A stretch of DNA of 64,000 nucleotides. It comes from Cliona cf. orientalis (lineage: Eukaryota; Porifera; Demospongiae; Clionaida; Clionaidae). The translations under genes were made by a program, and so were the position numbers. Positions 34,601-48,400 of this stretch are shown here, in pieces. The stretch is taken from positions 7,417,569 to 7,481,568 of the forward strand of contig OZ005689.1 in the NCBI GenBank assembly GCA_963930775.1, read 5' to 3'. The stretch's first letter is position 1. The number at the start of each line of letters is the position of its first letter. Under the pieces are notes generated by a model. It saw nothing but the letters and a program-made list of their open reading frames with translations, did no database searches and was not told the origin of the DNA.

Positions 34601-37600
34601 AACACCCTGAGCTTCACTGTGACAATGATAATACTTATGTTCAAAAGTAATGTAGAACACATAATTACTACATATAATGAAATTATTATTTGCTATAATA
34701 ATAGGCTTCTAATCGTGGTGTGCACTACCCTCGCAATGAGTTCCTACTGTATGGATGGTATGATCACCAGTGGTGGATTGGAAGTGAAGAAGAAGAGGCC
34801 ATGCTTCAAGTGCTCTATGGCAACAGCTGCAGCATAGCAGACCGAGAGAGAGTGATTGGCCAAGCACTGGCACCTATTGACAATGAATATATATCATCAA
34901 ACTGCTCGAAAGAAGTTGACAGCGGAATCGTAAGATTGATCGATATTAGTTAGACCTAGCTGTAGCTACAGTTTGGTGGCCAAGAAGGGGCCTTCTCAAT
35001 TTACAGTGTCTTAAGCTGATGATTCAAAATGTGCACAGTGACTGTCATGTATTTATATTAAGTATCAATCCATAATTATGTATCAGGAAGAATACTTGGT
35101 GATGAACAACATCAAGCCAGTTAGTTTATATAGAATGTAGAACAGCTACCTAGAGAGTAGCTACAGCCACCCTTTACATTATAGGAGAAATCATTTCCTA
35201 ATCCCATGTTTTCAGAATGGATATGAATTTCAAGCAAGCTATGAAGAAAAGTTTGAAAAGTCCACTTCTCCTCCACTAAACTTACGAAGCCAAACGTTAT
35301 TTGCTCAGCAATGCTATGATGCCACCTGGGTTTTAGCCAGAGCACTGGATCATACAATTAGAGGTATGAGAGAGAGAGAGTGAGAGAGAGGGCCGGGGGA
35401 GGGAAGAGGGAAGGATGGAGGGAGATTCAGACTCGTAAGGAGAAAGAGAAAGAGATCGAGCATTCATTAATTCCACTCTCTGATTCTACATGCAGATATT
35501 AACAATGATGTTAATCTTCAAGATTCACTAAAAGCTTATGAACCTGAGTTGAATGTTCCAAGAAATGAATTCAACCTCCAACACTTTAGCTACAAAAATT
35601 TTGGGATCCTAAACTTAACCATTGGCCACATCAATGCAACAAACTACACTGGACTTACTGTGAGCTCTATCAGCAAAATAATATATGCATGGTGTAATCT
35701 GATTATTAATGTGCAGGGTAACATTTATTTTAACCTTTCCAATGGCCTGCGTACAGTAGATAAGTCCATTATCTACCAATATCAGCCGACAGATACCCCT
35801 GAGAGTCCACCGTGTTCATCCCATGGCCAGATCCCACAATCACGTATTACTAAGTTAAACAACACCTAGCATACAGAAAGATACATATTTGTAACAACTT
35901 GACTAGGTACCTTTTTGATACTTTGTTTTAAAGGTGACTCATACCTCTTAGCTTCTGTAGGTTCTTTTGAGTCCTGGCCTACCTCCATTGAAATCCTATA
36001 GCATATACTGCAATGTCATAATAACAAACAGTTCTGTATGAATCTGTGCTGCATTGTGATAGGTCCTACAATTGGAAGAACAATAATAGGAAGCGTCAAT
36101 CACCAAAGTTTATCACTCAAATTGCTTGTCAATGAAGATTCTTTGTGGAGTGGTAAATAATAGCTATAATAAAATTAAACAATAATATTATTATCTAAGA
36201 ATCTTAATCTTTATTTACATAATATTGTAATGCATGCATGCATATTGTATGTGCTATTAATAATATTTATTTAGCCGGTGTTCCTTATGATGGTGAACCA
36301 GAGATACATGTTTTAACGGTGCATCCTGGCTTGACGGCACTTGTGCTCACACTGACCACTGCTGGGGCCACTTTTGCCGCAGCTTGTATGATTTTCAACT
36401 TCGTGTATCGGAACAGAAGGTCAGTTGATGCTCTAGCTAAATTATTGATGATAACTTAGTTTCATTACAGGTTGATTAGGTTGAGCAGTTCCAAATTAAA
36501 CTACATAATAGGGGCTGGAGCCATTGTACTCTATATTGATGTGTGCTTCTTTGTGATTCCGTCCACCGATCAGATCTCTTCATCAGTCTACTGCAATGTA
36601 TGTCTTAGCAACACACTATATTATAGTCTCAGTGCAATGGCAAGCTAGCCCCTCCTCTCTTCTGGTATGTATGTGTGAAGGAGGAAGGAGCTAGCACAAT
36701 AATTAAATTTTTGCTTAAGAAAGTCACGCGTATAAAAAATTAATAAAGAGGAGGGAGAGGAACAAGGCTATATATACACACCTTGACATTGTCCATTATA
36801 GCTAATTCTACATTGCAATCATGCTATGAAAATCATAATAATTATATTCTTTTTCTTGAATCAAGCTAATCATTCATTCTTCCACCATAGATTACACCGT
36901 GGCTCACTGCCATTGGATACTCTCTCTGTTATGGGACAATCATTGTAAAAATGTTCCGAGTCTTTTATATCATCCGTAACCTGTTTACAACCAAACGTGT
37001 AGGTTTATTTTAGGTTTTTTCTTCCGGAGTGTTTTTTTTTTTAATATGCAATAAATACCTAAATTAGAAGTAGCTAGAGGAATGAGAGAATGTTTATAGG
37101 GTTGCAAGAATTTGGGTACAATGAACTAATGATTACTCATAATAAGATCGAATTATGAATAAGATTTTTGATCTAAGATGACATCAACATTTTCATATTT
37201 AATTTAATTCTAGTTTAGCAGCTTGGGCAAGTTAATGAGCCTTGTGCTCTTTAATAATTATTTTGCCTTGCATTTATCATACAATATCACACAGAATTTA
37301 AAGGATTTGAAACTAGCACTTGGCGTAGCAGTGTTAGTGTTGATTGACGTGCTTATCCTACTGATATACACTATTGTGGAAGGCCTGAGGGGAAGTTTGA
37401 AAGCCACACTCATGCAAAGTGAAGAAAATCCCTTATCTGAAATTGGCGTGAGTTTAAACAGATTCTGATATATACAATTTAATGCATAGCTATAGTGTAT
37501 CTAGATAAGTGATATAGCTATTAATATTGCAGTATTAAGACTAAGTTACAGTATATTACAATAATTCTTATGTAAATTATACACATGACATGTACAATCA

Positions 37601-38594
37601 GCTGTAGGTAGCGTTTTTGTAGCTAACTCTTGTAATGAAACAGCTAACTTAAAGATTATATTTGTATTATTCTATATAGGTTCGAGGCATAATCCACCTG
37701 CATAAATTCTATGCTTGTGATTCCATGAATCGTGACATAACTCTAGGAATTCTTCTAGGGTATAAGACAATCCTGCAGATTGTAGCATTCGTCTTGACGT
37801 TCTCCATCCAGAAGGTGAAGCTGAAGGGTCTGAATGACGCCAAATATATTGCTGTGGCAGTCTATATCACCAATTTTGTAACAGCTATAGCTTTTGTCAC
37901 CTTTTATTTGCTAAAAAGATTTCGGAATCTCTATGCTGCACTGTTCTCTCTCAGTACCCTGTTTGGAACAACAGCTATTCTGGCTCTAATCTTTATACCA
38001 AAGGTATTTTTGATAATATCATTAGTTATGCAGCCTATTAAAAAAATTCACAAGCTTTCAATGTATTTTATCAAAGAAACAATCCTTTACCAGTCGATTC
38101 CATAAATTCTTGAGTGAATTAACTGTATACGATATAAGTTGGTCCAAAAATTATTTGCTAAAATTAACGAGTCCATATGCTGCCAATTCTCACTCAAATC
38201 TATGATTTAGACCTCTGAATATTAATGCCCTGAGCATGTAGCTATGTATCTGGATTTCATTTTAATTATATAGATGATAGGATTGTATCGAGATCCACAT
38301 GGCAAGACACTCTTCAAGGGACACACTATTAGATCTTCTTCAAAATTATGGAATCCTCACATGGTACAAATTGAAAATCTTCGCAGAAGAGTACGAGAAT
38401 TGGAATCACTTATAAATCAGTCGCAAAGTTCAACAGTCACTGAGTCATCGCGTAAAAATGAAACTCAAATGGAGTCGTGCTCAGACAAGGGCACGAGTGA
38501 TGAACGTCGTGGAGAAGAACCCATCGCCGTTAATGGTGTGGAGTCTATAGAAAGGCCCCACCCAGAGATGAAGGTTGCTTGGAACAACGAATAA
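31687..38594 (+). CDS. GABA-B-like class C GPCR, copy C, intact, 16 exons, 915 aa
   Basis: Exons: 31687-32010, 32356-32499, 32749-32919, 33735-33845, 34125-34190, 34705-34929, 35216-35363, 35496-35659, 35717-35843, 36063-36152, 36275-36419, 36471-36597, 36891-36998, 37295-37447, 37680-38003, 38274-38594. All have GT..AG borders and phases join without a stop (2748 nt with stop). The protein has a signal peptide (about 1-28) and a Venus-flytrap domain (about 30-520). The latter includes GSGCS, a TSTSAELSNR segment aligning with the GABA-B serine loop, and LYGWYDHQWW aligning with the GABA-B ligand-site tyrosine region. Seven spans (about 540-809, exons 11-15) include KGLNDAKYIAVAVY, a GABA-B-type signature before TM6. 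The short tail has a heptad stretch IENLRRRVRELESLINQ, a probable coiled coil for dimerisation. Role: plasma-membrane receptor signalling through G proteins. The ligand is unknown, since not all GABA contacts are conserved. Its usual relatives are about 900 aa, so length fits. Confidence 0.93.
33362..33561 (-). mobile_element. 200-bp element with 14-bp inverted ends containing a tRNA-like segment (intron 3 of copy C)
   Basis: The ends gattgagaagtgaa (33362-33375) and its exact reverse complement (33548-33561) flank a minus-strand tRNA-like stretch at 33468-33400. This has a D-arm (gctcagttggtaagagt) and a T-arm (ctgggtgcaaatcccgg) that pair well. The acceptor stem fails and the anticodon loop lacks the usual T before the anticodon. 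It is better explained as a tRNA-derived repeat than as a gene. Confidence 0.55.
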
Positions 38595-38843
38595 TTAGCT
38601 GCAGCTGTCAGAGAAGCAATAATAACACATGACGTGAATTCTAACATTAATCCTGACTTATTATGCTGGCATAATTTTAGAATAATAGGAACATATTTTG
38701 GTGGCATTAGCATTGAGCATAATATTATTATTATATATATAGCTATGTACTGGCAGAGAATTGGTAGAGTGTATCACAAGATTGTTTATAAACAGGTATA
38801 TGATACATAATTATACTGATATTGTTTTGATCTGTTGCTAATA

Positions 38844-39206
38844 ATAAAAACAATTGAATAAAATTGAAGAATGAAGTAGGGATGGCAGGATCAAAACTGA
38901 GTACACAAACAAGAGATATCGCAACTACTATACATCCCTACGCTTGCTTTTCTCGACTATTATGCACCTATTAATGTCAACGTGTTCGTTGAGTGTGGTA
39001 GCTATATGGGAGACATTGTTCCCTAGTTGTCACGATGGTTTGGGTTTATCAGTTTGATTCCGAATCGCATTATTACTGGTTATTTTTGCATCCCTCAAAA
39101 AGCAAGCGTAGGGATGTATAGTAGCTAGTTGCGATATCTCTTGTTTGTGTACTTTTTGATCCTGCCATCCCTACTTCATTCTTCAATTTTATTCAATTGT
39201 TTTTAT
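38844..39206. mobile_element. 363-bp element with ~105-bp terminal inverted repeats
   Basis: The left end (ataaaaacaattgaataaaa) is mirrored at the right end, and the inverted similarity continues for about 105 bp through the aagtagggatggcaggatca motif to acatccctacgcttgctttt, with few mismatches. The interior is about 150 bp and non-coding. TA flanks suggest, but do not prove, a Tc1/mariner-type MITE. Confidence 0.8.
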
Positions 39207-40360
39207 ACTTGTTTCTGTTCTTTTTTAATACACTTATCAATGCCATCTTACATGGTTTGCTCACAATTTTTGTCCAGTGTAAGTTAAGTGGAAGATGGGA
39301 GGTACCGAAGTTTGCCAAATTCTTAGCCACGCCCCTCATTAACTAGCGTTCATATGGCTTGTATTAATATGATGAAGCAGGCTGACAAAGAAGGCTGCTT
39401 TAGGCGGCCCAAGTAGTGGTGAGACTCTTCCGCTTAGGGAGAAAATAAAGTTCTAAGTTTTATTATTGGCAGCAGCTAGCTACCCGGCATAATTTTATGA
39501 TCTGTAGCTACTTTATGGCTCCTCGACTGAGACTTTGCGATCATGTGGTACGTAATGATACCTATGATCGCCGGATCCAGCGGAGTTCTAGCGCTGCTCG
39601 CGCTAGCGAGTAGCTCGCCTATGCCTAGCGCCTTACCGCTCTTCGAGCCTTGCACCTCAGTCCATGATCGATCCAGCGTACCGCTGCACGCACTAGCGAT
39701 ACTAGCTTGGGGCCAGGCGCAGTCACATGACTTCACCATGGCAACCCGTTCCGAGCATGCGCATTATATAAAAAAAAATGGCGTATCAGACACACCCAAT
39801 CATTAATGCGCCGTACACACCCACTATTACGTAACTGTCGAGATAATGCCAAACTAGCGTGCCACTGCACTGCGCGCTACAAAATAGAGTGGATTTATAC
39901 GAAAACTAAGGTGAGCGGTCCAGACAGTCTTGAGTTAGCCCTGGAAATGAGAAAGAAAGAAAGAAAGAAAGAAGAAAGATTCTGAAAGATTGAGAAAATT
40001 ATGGCCATTTTTTTGAACATCTGGTTCTGGCATATACAATTGATTTGATGAATGATCTTGGTCTTGTTAGATAGATAATTTGCTGGAGATTCTGATTTTC
40101 ACACTTAGAAATTTCATAAAATTACCTTTTTTGAGATATTTGGGTATTTGTAATGTATTATATATATGGCATATCCGGGCCATCCCTACTTATAGAGTCT
40201 ACCGACTCTATGATGAGGTGTCATAATAATAATTTATCATTATTATGGTATTGCAAAATTTAATTGTCTCAGTACTACATGTATACCTAACATCTTAGTA
40301 ACTGAGTGTTAATAGCTGTTAGCTACTGTTGGTTTGCATAATAATATTATAAGTATTTTT

Positions 40361-40412
40361 TATAGGACTGTATCAATAAAACACAGTTCAAGGGACATAC
40401 CATTATTTAATT
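40361..40412 (+). pseudogene. Probable relic of receptor exon 16
   Basis: The stretch ataggactgtatcaataaaa and the following ttcaagggacataccatta align with the start of exon 16 in the receptor copies (ataggactgtatcgagatcc ... ttcaaggggcacaccattgg), with an AG acceptor-like TATAG before it. Only about 50 bp are recognisable. If real, another receptor copy once ended here. Confidence 0.4.
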
Positions 40413-41479
40413 TATAGGTGTGTTTTTTTTTTAGATTCAACTGGTTTCCTTTCTCGGGGCAGTCTATCGAGAAAAAACTAGCTATATGCATTTGAGTCAG
40501 AGAGCAGGAATCTATCTGAGTCAATAGTATAAATATTAATAGAGTAATTCCATATCAGTTCACTGAAGTTTTGCACAGATTTGGACAAAATTCAATTAAT
40601 AGCTATTTGTGGGTAACCCAAGTGGACATAATATATTTATACTATTATAATTATACAACGAAAAATATTTTTCAGAGCGACAATTTTCTTATACCGGGGT
40701 AATAGCTATAGTCCGTGTCCTAACCTGGAGGGCAGAAATATGCGCTCTCCTAGGCTACAAGTTCAGAAGACTCATGATTGGTCAGAATTGTTATGGCCCA
40801 AGCTACAATGAGGGATTGATTAGTGAAATGAAAAAAAAATTATAACCCCATCCTCCCGTCGACCTTCCGAGCTCTAGGCTGGAACGCTGGTCACCGGGGT
40901 AGGCTGCAGACATTACTGCAGTCAGTTAGGCTTCTGTGTCACAGCCACAGGGGACCGAAGTCAGCCTATGGTGGATATACAGGGTTTATCTAGGATGGGG
41001 GGTATTCGAGGGAGGAACCTGGGTGACCCCTAAGTTTTCAGCTGCAGGTGCCAGAGGGGGTACCCCTGACACCGTCTAGCCCCGATAGTTCCTACCGGAA
41101 AACGCTATTTATTGAGCTGGAACAGGGGGTAGCAGAACGCGTATGGGTTTCACGTTGGAATGTACGGACCGTGACGTAAGTAATTAATCGCTATGAATAT
41201 CATTAACTCCACACCGCGGCGCGCGCAGAAGTGTATCTCGTTAACGGAAAGAGCTATGGAGCTAGAACAAAAACCAGATTCTTACTTATATCCAGATGAA
41301 CACGCTACTTTATATCTAGACCATACCATAGCACACATAAAAATTGATAATAGTCATGTTTCCTCACTGCTCAAAGACATCATAATGATGTCAGCAAATA
41401 ATAATACTTAGGCCAAAAAAGTATACAGTGATTCCCATCTGTGGTTAGTAAATTTTTCATCATTAAATTATGGGGCTAC

Positions 41480-41633
41480 CTTCCTGTGGTGGAGTGAGAT
41501 CCTCCCATATATATGATAGCACTGCCCTCAGTGTTGGCAGTGATGGCCAGCTGTGTCCCAGGAATGAACACAGATTGAGTCAACACTCCAAGTCGCTTGT
41601 ATGTAATTTTACCTTCATTGCAAGTATGGCTTC
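41480..41633 (-). other. Orphan exon-like open block
   Basis: On the minus strand a 154-bp block is bounded by an AG acceptor (ttctag, just above 41633) and a GT donor (gtagcc, just below 41480). It is open in one frame across its whole length, reading GSHTCNEGKITYKRLGVLTQ and then SVFIPGTQLAITANTEGSAI, followed by a Gly-rich end. The phase is 2 in and 2 out. I do not recognise the domain and see no partner exons nearby, so it may be the remnant of a lost gene. Confidence 0.35.
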
Positions 41634-42481
41634 CTAGAATGGCTCATTAAGTTTTCTACCTTTTGCTGTTTTGTATCTATGACCATTCAAACCCTCATAA
41701 CTTTGGTTTAATATTAAAATTTGGGAAATTACTATTATAATAATAATAATTATTATATATATTATGCATGGTTTCAGTTTTTAGTTATCAGCTTTATAGC
41801 TGTATACATGCACACAAACATCTTACTCTTTTTGTGCAAGAGAGCAAAAACATTATGTGATGTGCTTTCTGTAACAATAACAAAGAATCGTGATCAATAC
41901 TGTAACAATTTATACTCCATAGAGTGCATGGCCTTACAATTAAACCAACTCTATTCCATGCCAAGAATATGGACACATAATGTATCAGGCTACCCACCCA
42001 TCTCATGGCTAATAAATATTGTTCATAATAATATTATGGTGATGACAACAAAGAAGGCGCACACACTCACACACCATGCAATGTCATTATTGTATATGCT
42101 GGAACATTGAATCTGATCAATAATGCATGTAAAAATTGTGTGGGAGATACGGATTCAAGGAAATGGGATATACAATGTTTACAAATTTGTACATAGTCTT
42201 TATTATGACAATATCATGCAGTGACAGTAGCTACTAGTGATTTTGTGGAAATCAGATATCCATCGCACATACATACGTGTGGCTGATATTACGATTGCAC
42301 ACTGTGGCATTATATAGACAGCATTTAAACTAGATTGTTCAGTGTTTGTGTGAGCCAACTTAAGCTAAATGTGTACACAATACACTGTTAGCCTACTGTC
42401 CTGCAGGCGAAAGATAGCTAACTGTTCTACCGATAAGCATAGTAATAGCTACTGAGATTATTGGCTAGAAATATCACAACA

Positions 42482-45400
42482 ATGAATCCTCGAATTGCAA
42501 ATCTTAGACTTTGGCTGGTCATGATTCAACTAGTACTCATTAATGCCGTCAGTGGTGATAATTTCGGTCCGTACAAGCAAGTTTATCCCAAAGCAGACCT
42601 GCAACTAGACCCAAGAAACTGTTCCACGTCGGATGATGGCACCTGTCCTCTCTATATTGCTCTGATGATGGCCTTTGATGGGGACTTCGTATCCAGTGGA
42701 GCGATACCAGGAATACAGGTCGCTATTGATGAAATTAACAATGATTCCTCGATGCTTCCAGGGTACACCTTGCACTATACACTGATGGCTACAAGGGTAC
42801 GTGAATTTACTACAAAAACTTAGGATCACATAATTCATTGAAGTGTTCTGAATAACGATGTGTCCTTCTACATTAATTTTAATTTCTGAGGTTGTTTTTT
42901 CTTAAAAACAACAGGTAGTGACCTGCAGTTCAGAATAGAGAAATTTCACCACTGAATCTTAATTGTACTAGAGTTCTTATGCATGAAGTGACTTGCATGT
43001 AGTGGGCATCTATTATCATGTCTGACGCTTGTTCTAATGTGTACATTCAGCATGAACGTAACGCTGCCTGCATTCTTAATAATAGTGTGAAACGTATGGA
43101 ACAACAGCGTTGGATGCTCTGTATACGGAGCTGCTTCAACCTCCCACTAAACTTGGCATCATAGGCTCTGGTTGTTCACTGGCTACTGAACCCACAGCTC
43201 AAATCTCACACTACTACAACATAACACATGTAAGAAGTGTTGTTTCATTCATAACTTTAGAAGAGCTTTCCAATAGAACTCGTTTTCGAAACTATTTTCA
43301 ACTGCTTCCAACGGATGCTGATCTTGCATTTGGATTTTTTGGTATCATTACGAGATTCAAATGGAAACGTGTAGCAATCCTTCTCCAGGAGGAAAGACTA
43401 TTTGAAGTTGTAAGTGCACCTAATGGATCACATACTGTAGTGTCCCGGGCAAGCGCAAGTATAAGTGCCCATGTAGCTACCACATTTCAAGGAATCAATG
43501 TAGCTACCAGCTTCTGTAGCCACAAATGTATGCTATGTCCCGGGTATAAGCGCCTTGTGGGCTAAATTCATGAGTTATGTTATGTACCCATAGGCGCTAA
43601 CCATGGATAATTTTACTATAGTCAAAGAATATCGTTGTCTTACAATTTTCTTGTTTCTTGAAGCACTGCATTGTAGCTATCCCTTTACAGACAATGAATA
43701 GACTAGTAAGGATGCTGAAAGAAGACAATGAGCACATAATGATAAAAGTGGATAGATTTCTTTCATCTGAGGGCATCAGTGGACTAGGAGATCAGCCATT
43801 TGTACGTATGCTAATTGTAATCAAGAAACACACATGCACCACATGCACACATATACCACACTATCTACACCATGACATACAAAATCTACACGTATACACA
43901 CACACTCACATACCGGGTATGCATGTCCTGTGTGTTGATACCAACAAAAACTTAAATGGTTGTGAAACACACATAGCTAGGCATACAAGCATATTATAAT
44001 CATGCACACACACACATAATAATTATTATCAATAGGCATTGCAAATATTATTCAAATTTAATATCTAGGACCCGGAATATAGAATCTTCATCTTCGCCAT
44101 GTATGCTGACTACGCAAGGAGACTCCTGTGTGAGGTATACTTGCAGGAAAATCTTCAACTAGTAGAAAATCAGTAGGATATAGCTAGGGCAATATATTGA
44201 TTCTCAGTTGGTTCTCATGAATTTTACCCTATCCTCTACCAAATAAATATAGGAAATGTGAGAAAATGTCACATTTTCATAAGCAGGACATGTAGGAAAT
44301 TTTACTTTCGGTACATGTATTCATGTTAAAGCTAGAGCTCGCTGCAGCTGTCTTGGTCAGACTCTTAACTGCATGCATATGATTGTGACCATTATGGTTA
44401 GACTCTTAACTGCATGCACATGATTGTGACCATCAGTATAATATTATCTGCTGCTTTATAAAAAGCTATAAAAGAATCTGACTAGCTCTTTATACTTGCA
44501 TGATGTGCTTATGACCCTGAGCACCATATACAATGATATCTAATGCTATGATAAAAACGAGGCACATTTGGAGTATTATTATTGCTGTAGGCTTCTAATC
44601 GTGGTGTACACTACCCTCGCAATGAGTTTCTTCTGTTTGGATGGTACGGTCAGCAGTGGTGGATTGGAAGTGAAGAAGAAGAGGCCATGCTTCAAGTGCT
44701 CTATGGCAACAGCTGCAGCATAGCAAATAGAGAGAGAGTGATTGGCCCAGCACTGGCACCTATTGTCGGGGAACACATATCAAACTGCTCAAAAGAAGTT
44801 GATAGTGGAATCGTAAAGCTGATAGTACAGTATACTCAGGCCTGTGGCCTAGAAGGGGCTCTAAAGTTAATATTACAGTAACAATGTCATGTAGCTACAG
44901 TTCTTGATCTGCTTTTGAACTGACGATATCCAAAATAATAATTATTATGGCTATACAGCTGTGTATTAAGTATTGTTCCAGAAAGGGGGGGGGGGGGGGT
45001 ATATAGCTATAGGTGCAGGAGCTATTGAAGTAATACTTGCATGTGGATATCATGCCAGCTAGTTTAGAATATAGACCATGCAGATAGCTACATGAGAGTA
45101 CCTACAGTCATGTTTTAGTACTATGAGAGGACTTCACAATCGCTTCTCAATTGGTCTACTCTAATTTACTTTAACTTCAGAATGGATATGAATTTCAAGC
45201 AAACTATGAAGAAAAGTTTGAGAAGTCCACTTCTCCTCCACTAAACTTACAAAGCCAAACATTATTTGCTCAGCAATGCTATGATGCCACATGGGTTTTT
45301 GCCAGAGCACTGGATCATACAATCAGAGGTATGAGAGAAAGAGGGGAGGGAGGGAGGGAAGGAGAGACAGAGAGAGGGAGAGAGAGAGAGGGAAGGAGGG

Positions 45401-48400
45401 AGGGAGATTCACACTCATAAGGAGAGAGAGATATAGAGATCCAGTATTCATTAATTCTGTTGCCTGATTCTACAGATATTAACAACAATGCTGTTCTTCA
45501 AGATTCACTGAAAGATTATGAACCTGAATTGAATGTTCCAAGAAATGATTTCAACCTCCAGCACTTTAGCTACAAAAATTTTGGGATCCTAAACTTAACT
45601 ATTGGTCACATCAATACAACAAACTACACTGGACTTACTGTGAGGCTCAATTTTGTTAGCACAAAAATTAATAATAATAAAAATAATAATTAATATTTTG
45701 CAGGGTAATATTCATTTCAACCTTTCCAATGGCCTACGTACAGTAGATAAGTCCATTATCTACCAATATCAACCAACAGATACTCCTGAGAGTACACCGT
45801 GTTCATCCCAGATCCCACAATCACGTCAGTTAAACAGCACCTAGCATACAGAAAGATACACCCTTACATTTGTAAATAACAGTTTGACTAGGTACCTCTT
45901 CGATTTGAATGGTTTATTATTAATAAGGTGATTCATGCCTCTTATATAAGAGTCCTGGTCTACCTCCATTGAAACCCTATACACTACGATATCATAATAA
46001 CTGATTCTGTGCTGCATTGTGACAGGTCTTACAATTGGAAGAACAGTAATAGGAAGTATCAATCATAAAAGTTTGTCACTCAAATTGCTTGTCGCCATCG
46101 ATGAAGATTCATTGTGGAGTGGTAAGTAATAGCTATAGCAATGATCTGAGAATCTCAATTTTTATTCACACATGCACTGTATGTACATGTGCTATTAATA
46201 ATTTTAGCCGGCGTTCCTTATGATGGTGAACCAGAAATAGAGATTTTAATGGTGCATCCTGGCTTGACGGCACTCGTGCTCACACTGACCGCTGCTGGGG
46301 CCACTTTTGCCACAATTTGTATGATTTTCAACTTCGTGTATAGGAACAGAAAGTCAGTTGATAGCCTCTAGCTAAAATTATTGATGATAGCTTAATTTCA
46401 TTACAGGTTGATTAGATTGAGCAGTCCAAAATTAAACTACTTAATAGGAGCTGGGGCCATTGTACTCTACATTGATGTGTGCTTCTTTGTGATTCCGTCT
46501 ACCGATCAGATCTCTTCATCAGTCTGCTGCAATGTATGTCTTAGCAATACACTATAGTCTGGCAGGCTAGCCCCGGTCCCTCCTCTCTTTCGTGTGAAGG
46601 AAGGCCTAGGAGGAAAGAGCTAGCTCACCAGACTAGCAATATACATCAGTAGCTTTAATCCATTACACTACTGTAACGGAAAAAGTTATGGATAAGTGTA
46701 CATTATAGAGCCAAATTCACGTTTGCTCTATAATGTCTATAGTGTTTCTGACAGATTTCCTTAATCACCAAAGTGTAGGAAATTTATCTCTACAATATCA
46801 TGTATAGCTGCATTTCTTTCCCCGAATCAAGTCACTCAGTTAAACAACATCTTCCTCTTTATAGATTACACCGTGGCTCACTGCCATTGGGTACTCCCTC
46901 TGCTATGGGACAATCATTGTAAAAATGTTCCGAGTCTTCTACATCATCCACAACCCGTTTACAGCCAAACGTGTAGGTTTATTGAATGTAATGTTTCTAT
47001 TAAAATTTAATATGCAATGCATAGCTACCTGAATTAGAAGTAGAGGAATGAGAGAGTGGGGTACAATGAACTAATAATTACTCATAACTAGATGTATATT
47101 AATATTATTAATCTTGGATGACATCAACATTAATTTTAAGAAAATTAATGGTAGATCTAGTTTAGTATACGTAGCTTGGGCAAGTTTATAGACCTTGTAC
47201 ATGTACATGTGCTCTTTAATGATTATTTTCCCTTGCACTTATCATACAATATCATACAATATCACCCAGAATTTAAAGGATTTGAAACTAGCACTTGGCA
47301 TAGCAGTATTAGTGTTGATTGACATCCTTGTACTAGTGGTATACACTATTGTGGGAGGCCTGAGGGGAAGTTTGAAAGCCACACTCGTACAAAATGAAGA
47401 AAATTCCTCATCTGAAATTGGCGTGAGTATCAACCGATTCTGATGTAGTACATAGCTACAGTGTATCTAGATCAGTGATAGCATAATCATAAAATAAGTA
47501 CATGACATTGTGCCGTGGTATTTAATAATAATTATTAAGACTAATTTACCGTATGTTGCAATTATATAAATGAAATCATCAAGATTAAATTATGCTACTC
47601 TGTAGATTCGAGGCATAATCCACCTGCATAAATTCTACGCTTGTGACTCCATGAATCGTGACATAACTCTAGGAATTCTTCTAGGGTATAAGACAATCCT
47701 GCAGATTGTTGCATTTGCCTTGACATTCTCCATCCAGAAGGTGAAGCTGAAGGGACTAAATGATGCCAAATATATTGCAGTGGCAGTCTATGTCACGAAT
47801 TCTGTAATGGCTATAGCTTTTGTCACCTTTTATTTGCTTAAGGGGTTTCTGAATCTCTATGCTGCACTGTTCTCTCTCAGTACCCTGTTTGGAACAACAG
47901 CTATTCTGGCTCTAATCTTTATACCAAAGGTATTTTTGACAATAGTCATGCAACCTGTTAACAGAAAATTCACAAGGTTGCAACATATTAAATCCTTTAC
48001 CAATCCATAGATTCTTGAGTGAACAATTATAACTACGATGTTAGTTGGTCCAAAATACAGGGTTTAAATTATTTACAATTAATATGCTGCAAATTCTCAC
48101 TCAAATCTATGATTTAGGCCTGTGAATATTGATGCCCTGAACAACTATAATAATTATATGCATCCGGACTTAAACTTTTATTTAATTCTAGATGATAGGA
48201 CTGTATCGAGATCCGCATGGCAAGACACTCTTCAAGGGGCACACCATTGGATCGTCTTCAAATGGCTCTCCCTCTGCCTCTCAAGGAACCTCTTTAAGGA
48301 ATCACCACATGGAACAAATTGAAAATCTTCGCAGAAGAATCAGAGAATTGGAATCGTTTATTAATCAGCCGCAGCAAACTTCAACTGAGTCATCCCGTGA

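Larger units (their letters stand above)
38595..42481. other. Intergenic DNA between copies C and D: repeats, relics, and an orphan exon
   Basis: Contents in order: a large inverted-repeat element (38844-39206), a GC-richer patch at about 39540-39760 with no supported gene, a (GAAA)n tract at about 39950-39976, a probable relic of receptor exon 16 (40361-40412), the shared intergenic unit (40500-41360), an orphan minus-strand exon-like block (41480-41633) and the receptor 5' flank (41716-42481). Confidence 0.6.

Noticed and set aside
39543..39806. Ala/Ser-rich frames on both strands of a GC-richer patch
   Set aside because: Both strands are open over the same bases because of composition and short direct repeats; no homology or splice context supports either.
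42461..42481. Upstream start giving MARNITT before the receptor signal peptide
   Set aside because: The codon is TTG, and the ATG at 42482 gives a normal signal peptide start in copies A, B, D and E.
43658..43999. 113-residue frame in copy D
   Set aside because: It is exon 4 read through into a CA-rich intron; the donor after exon 4 is clear.
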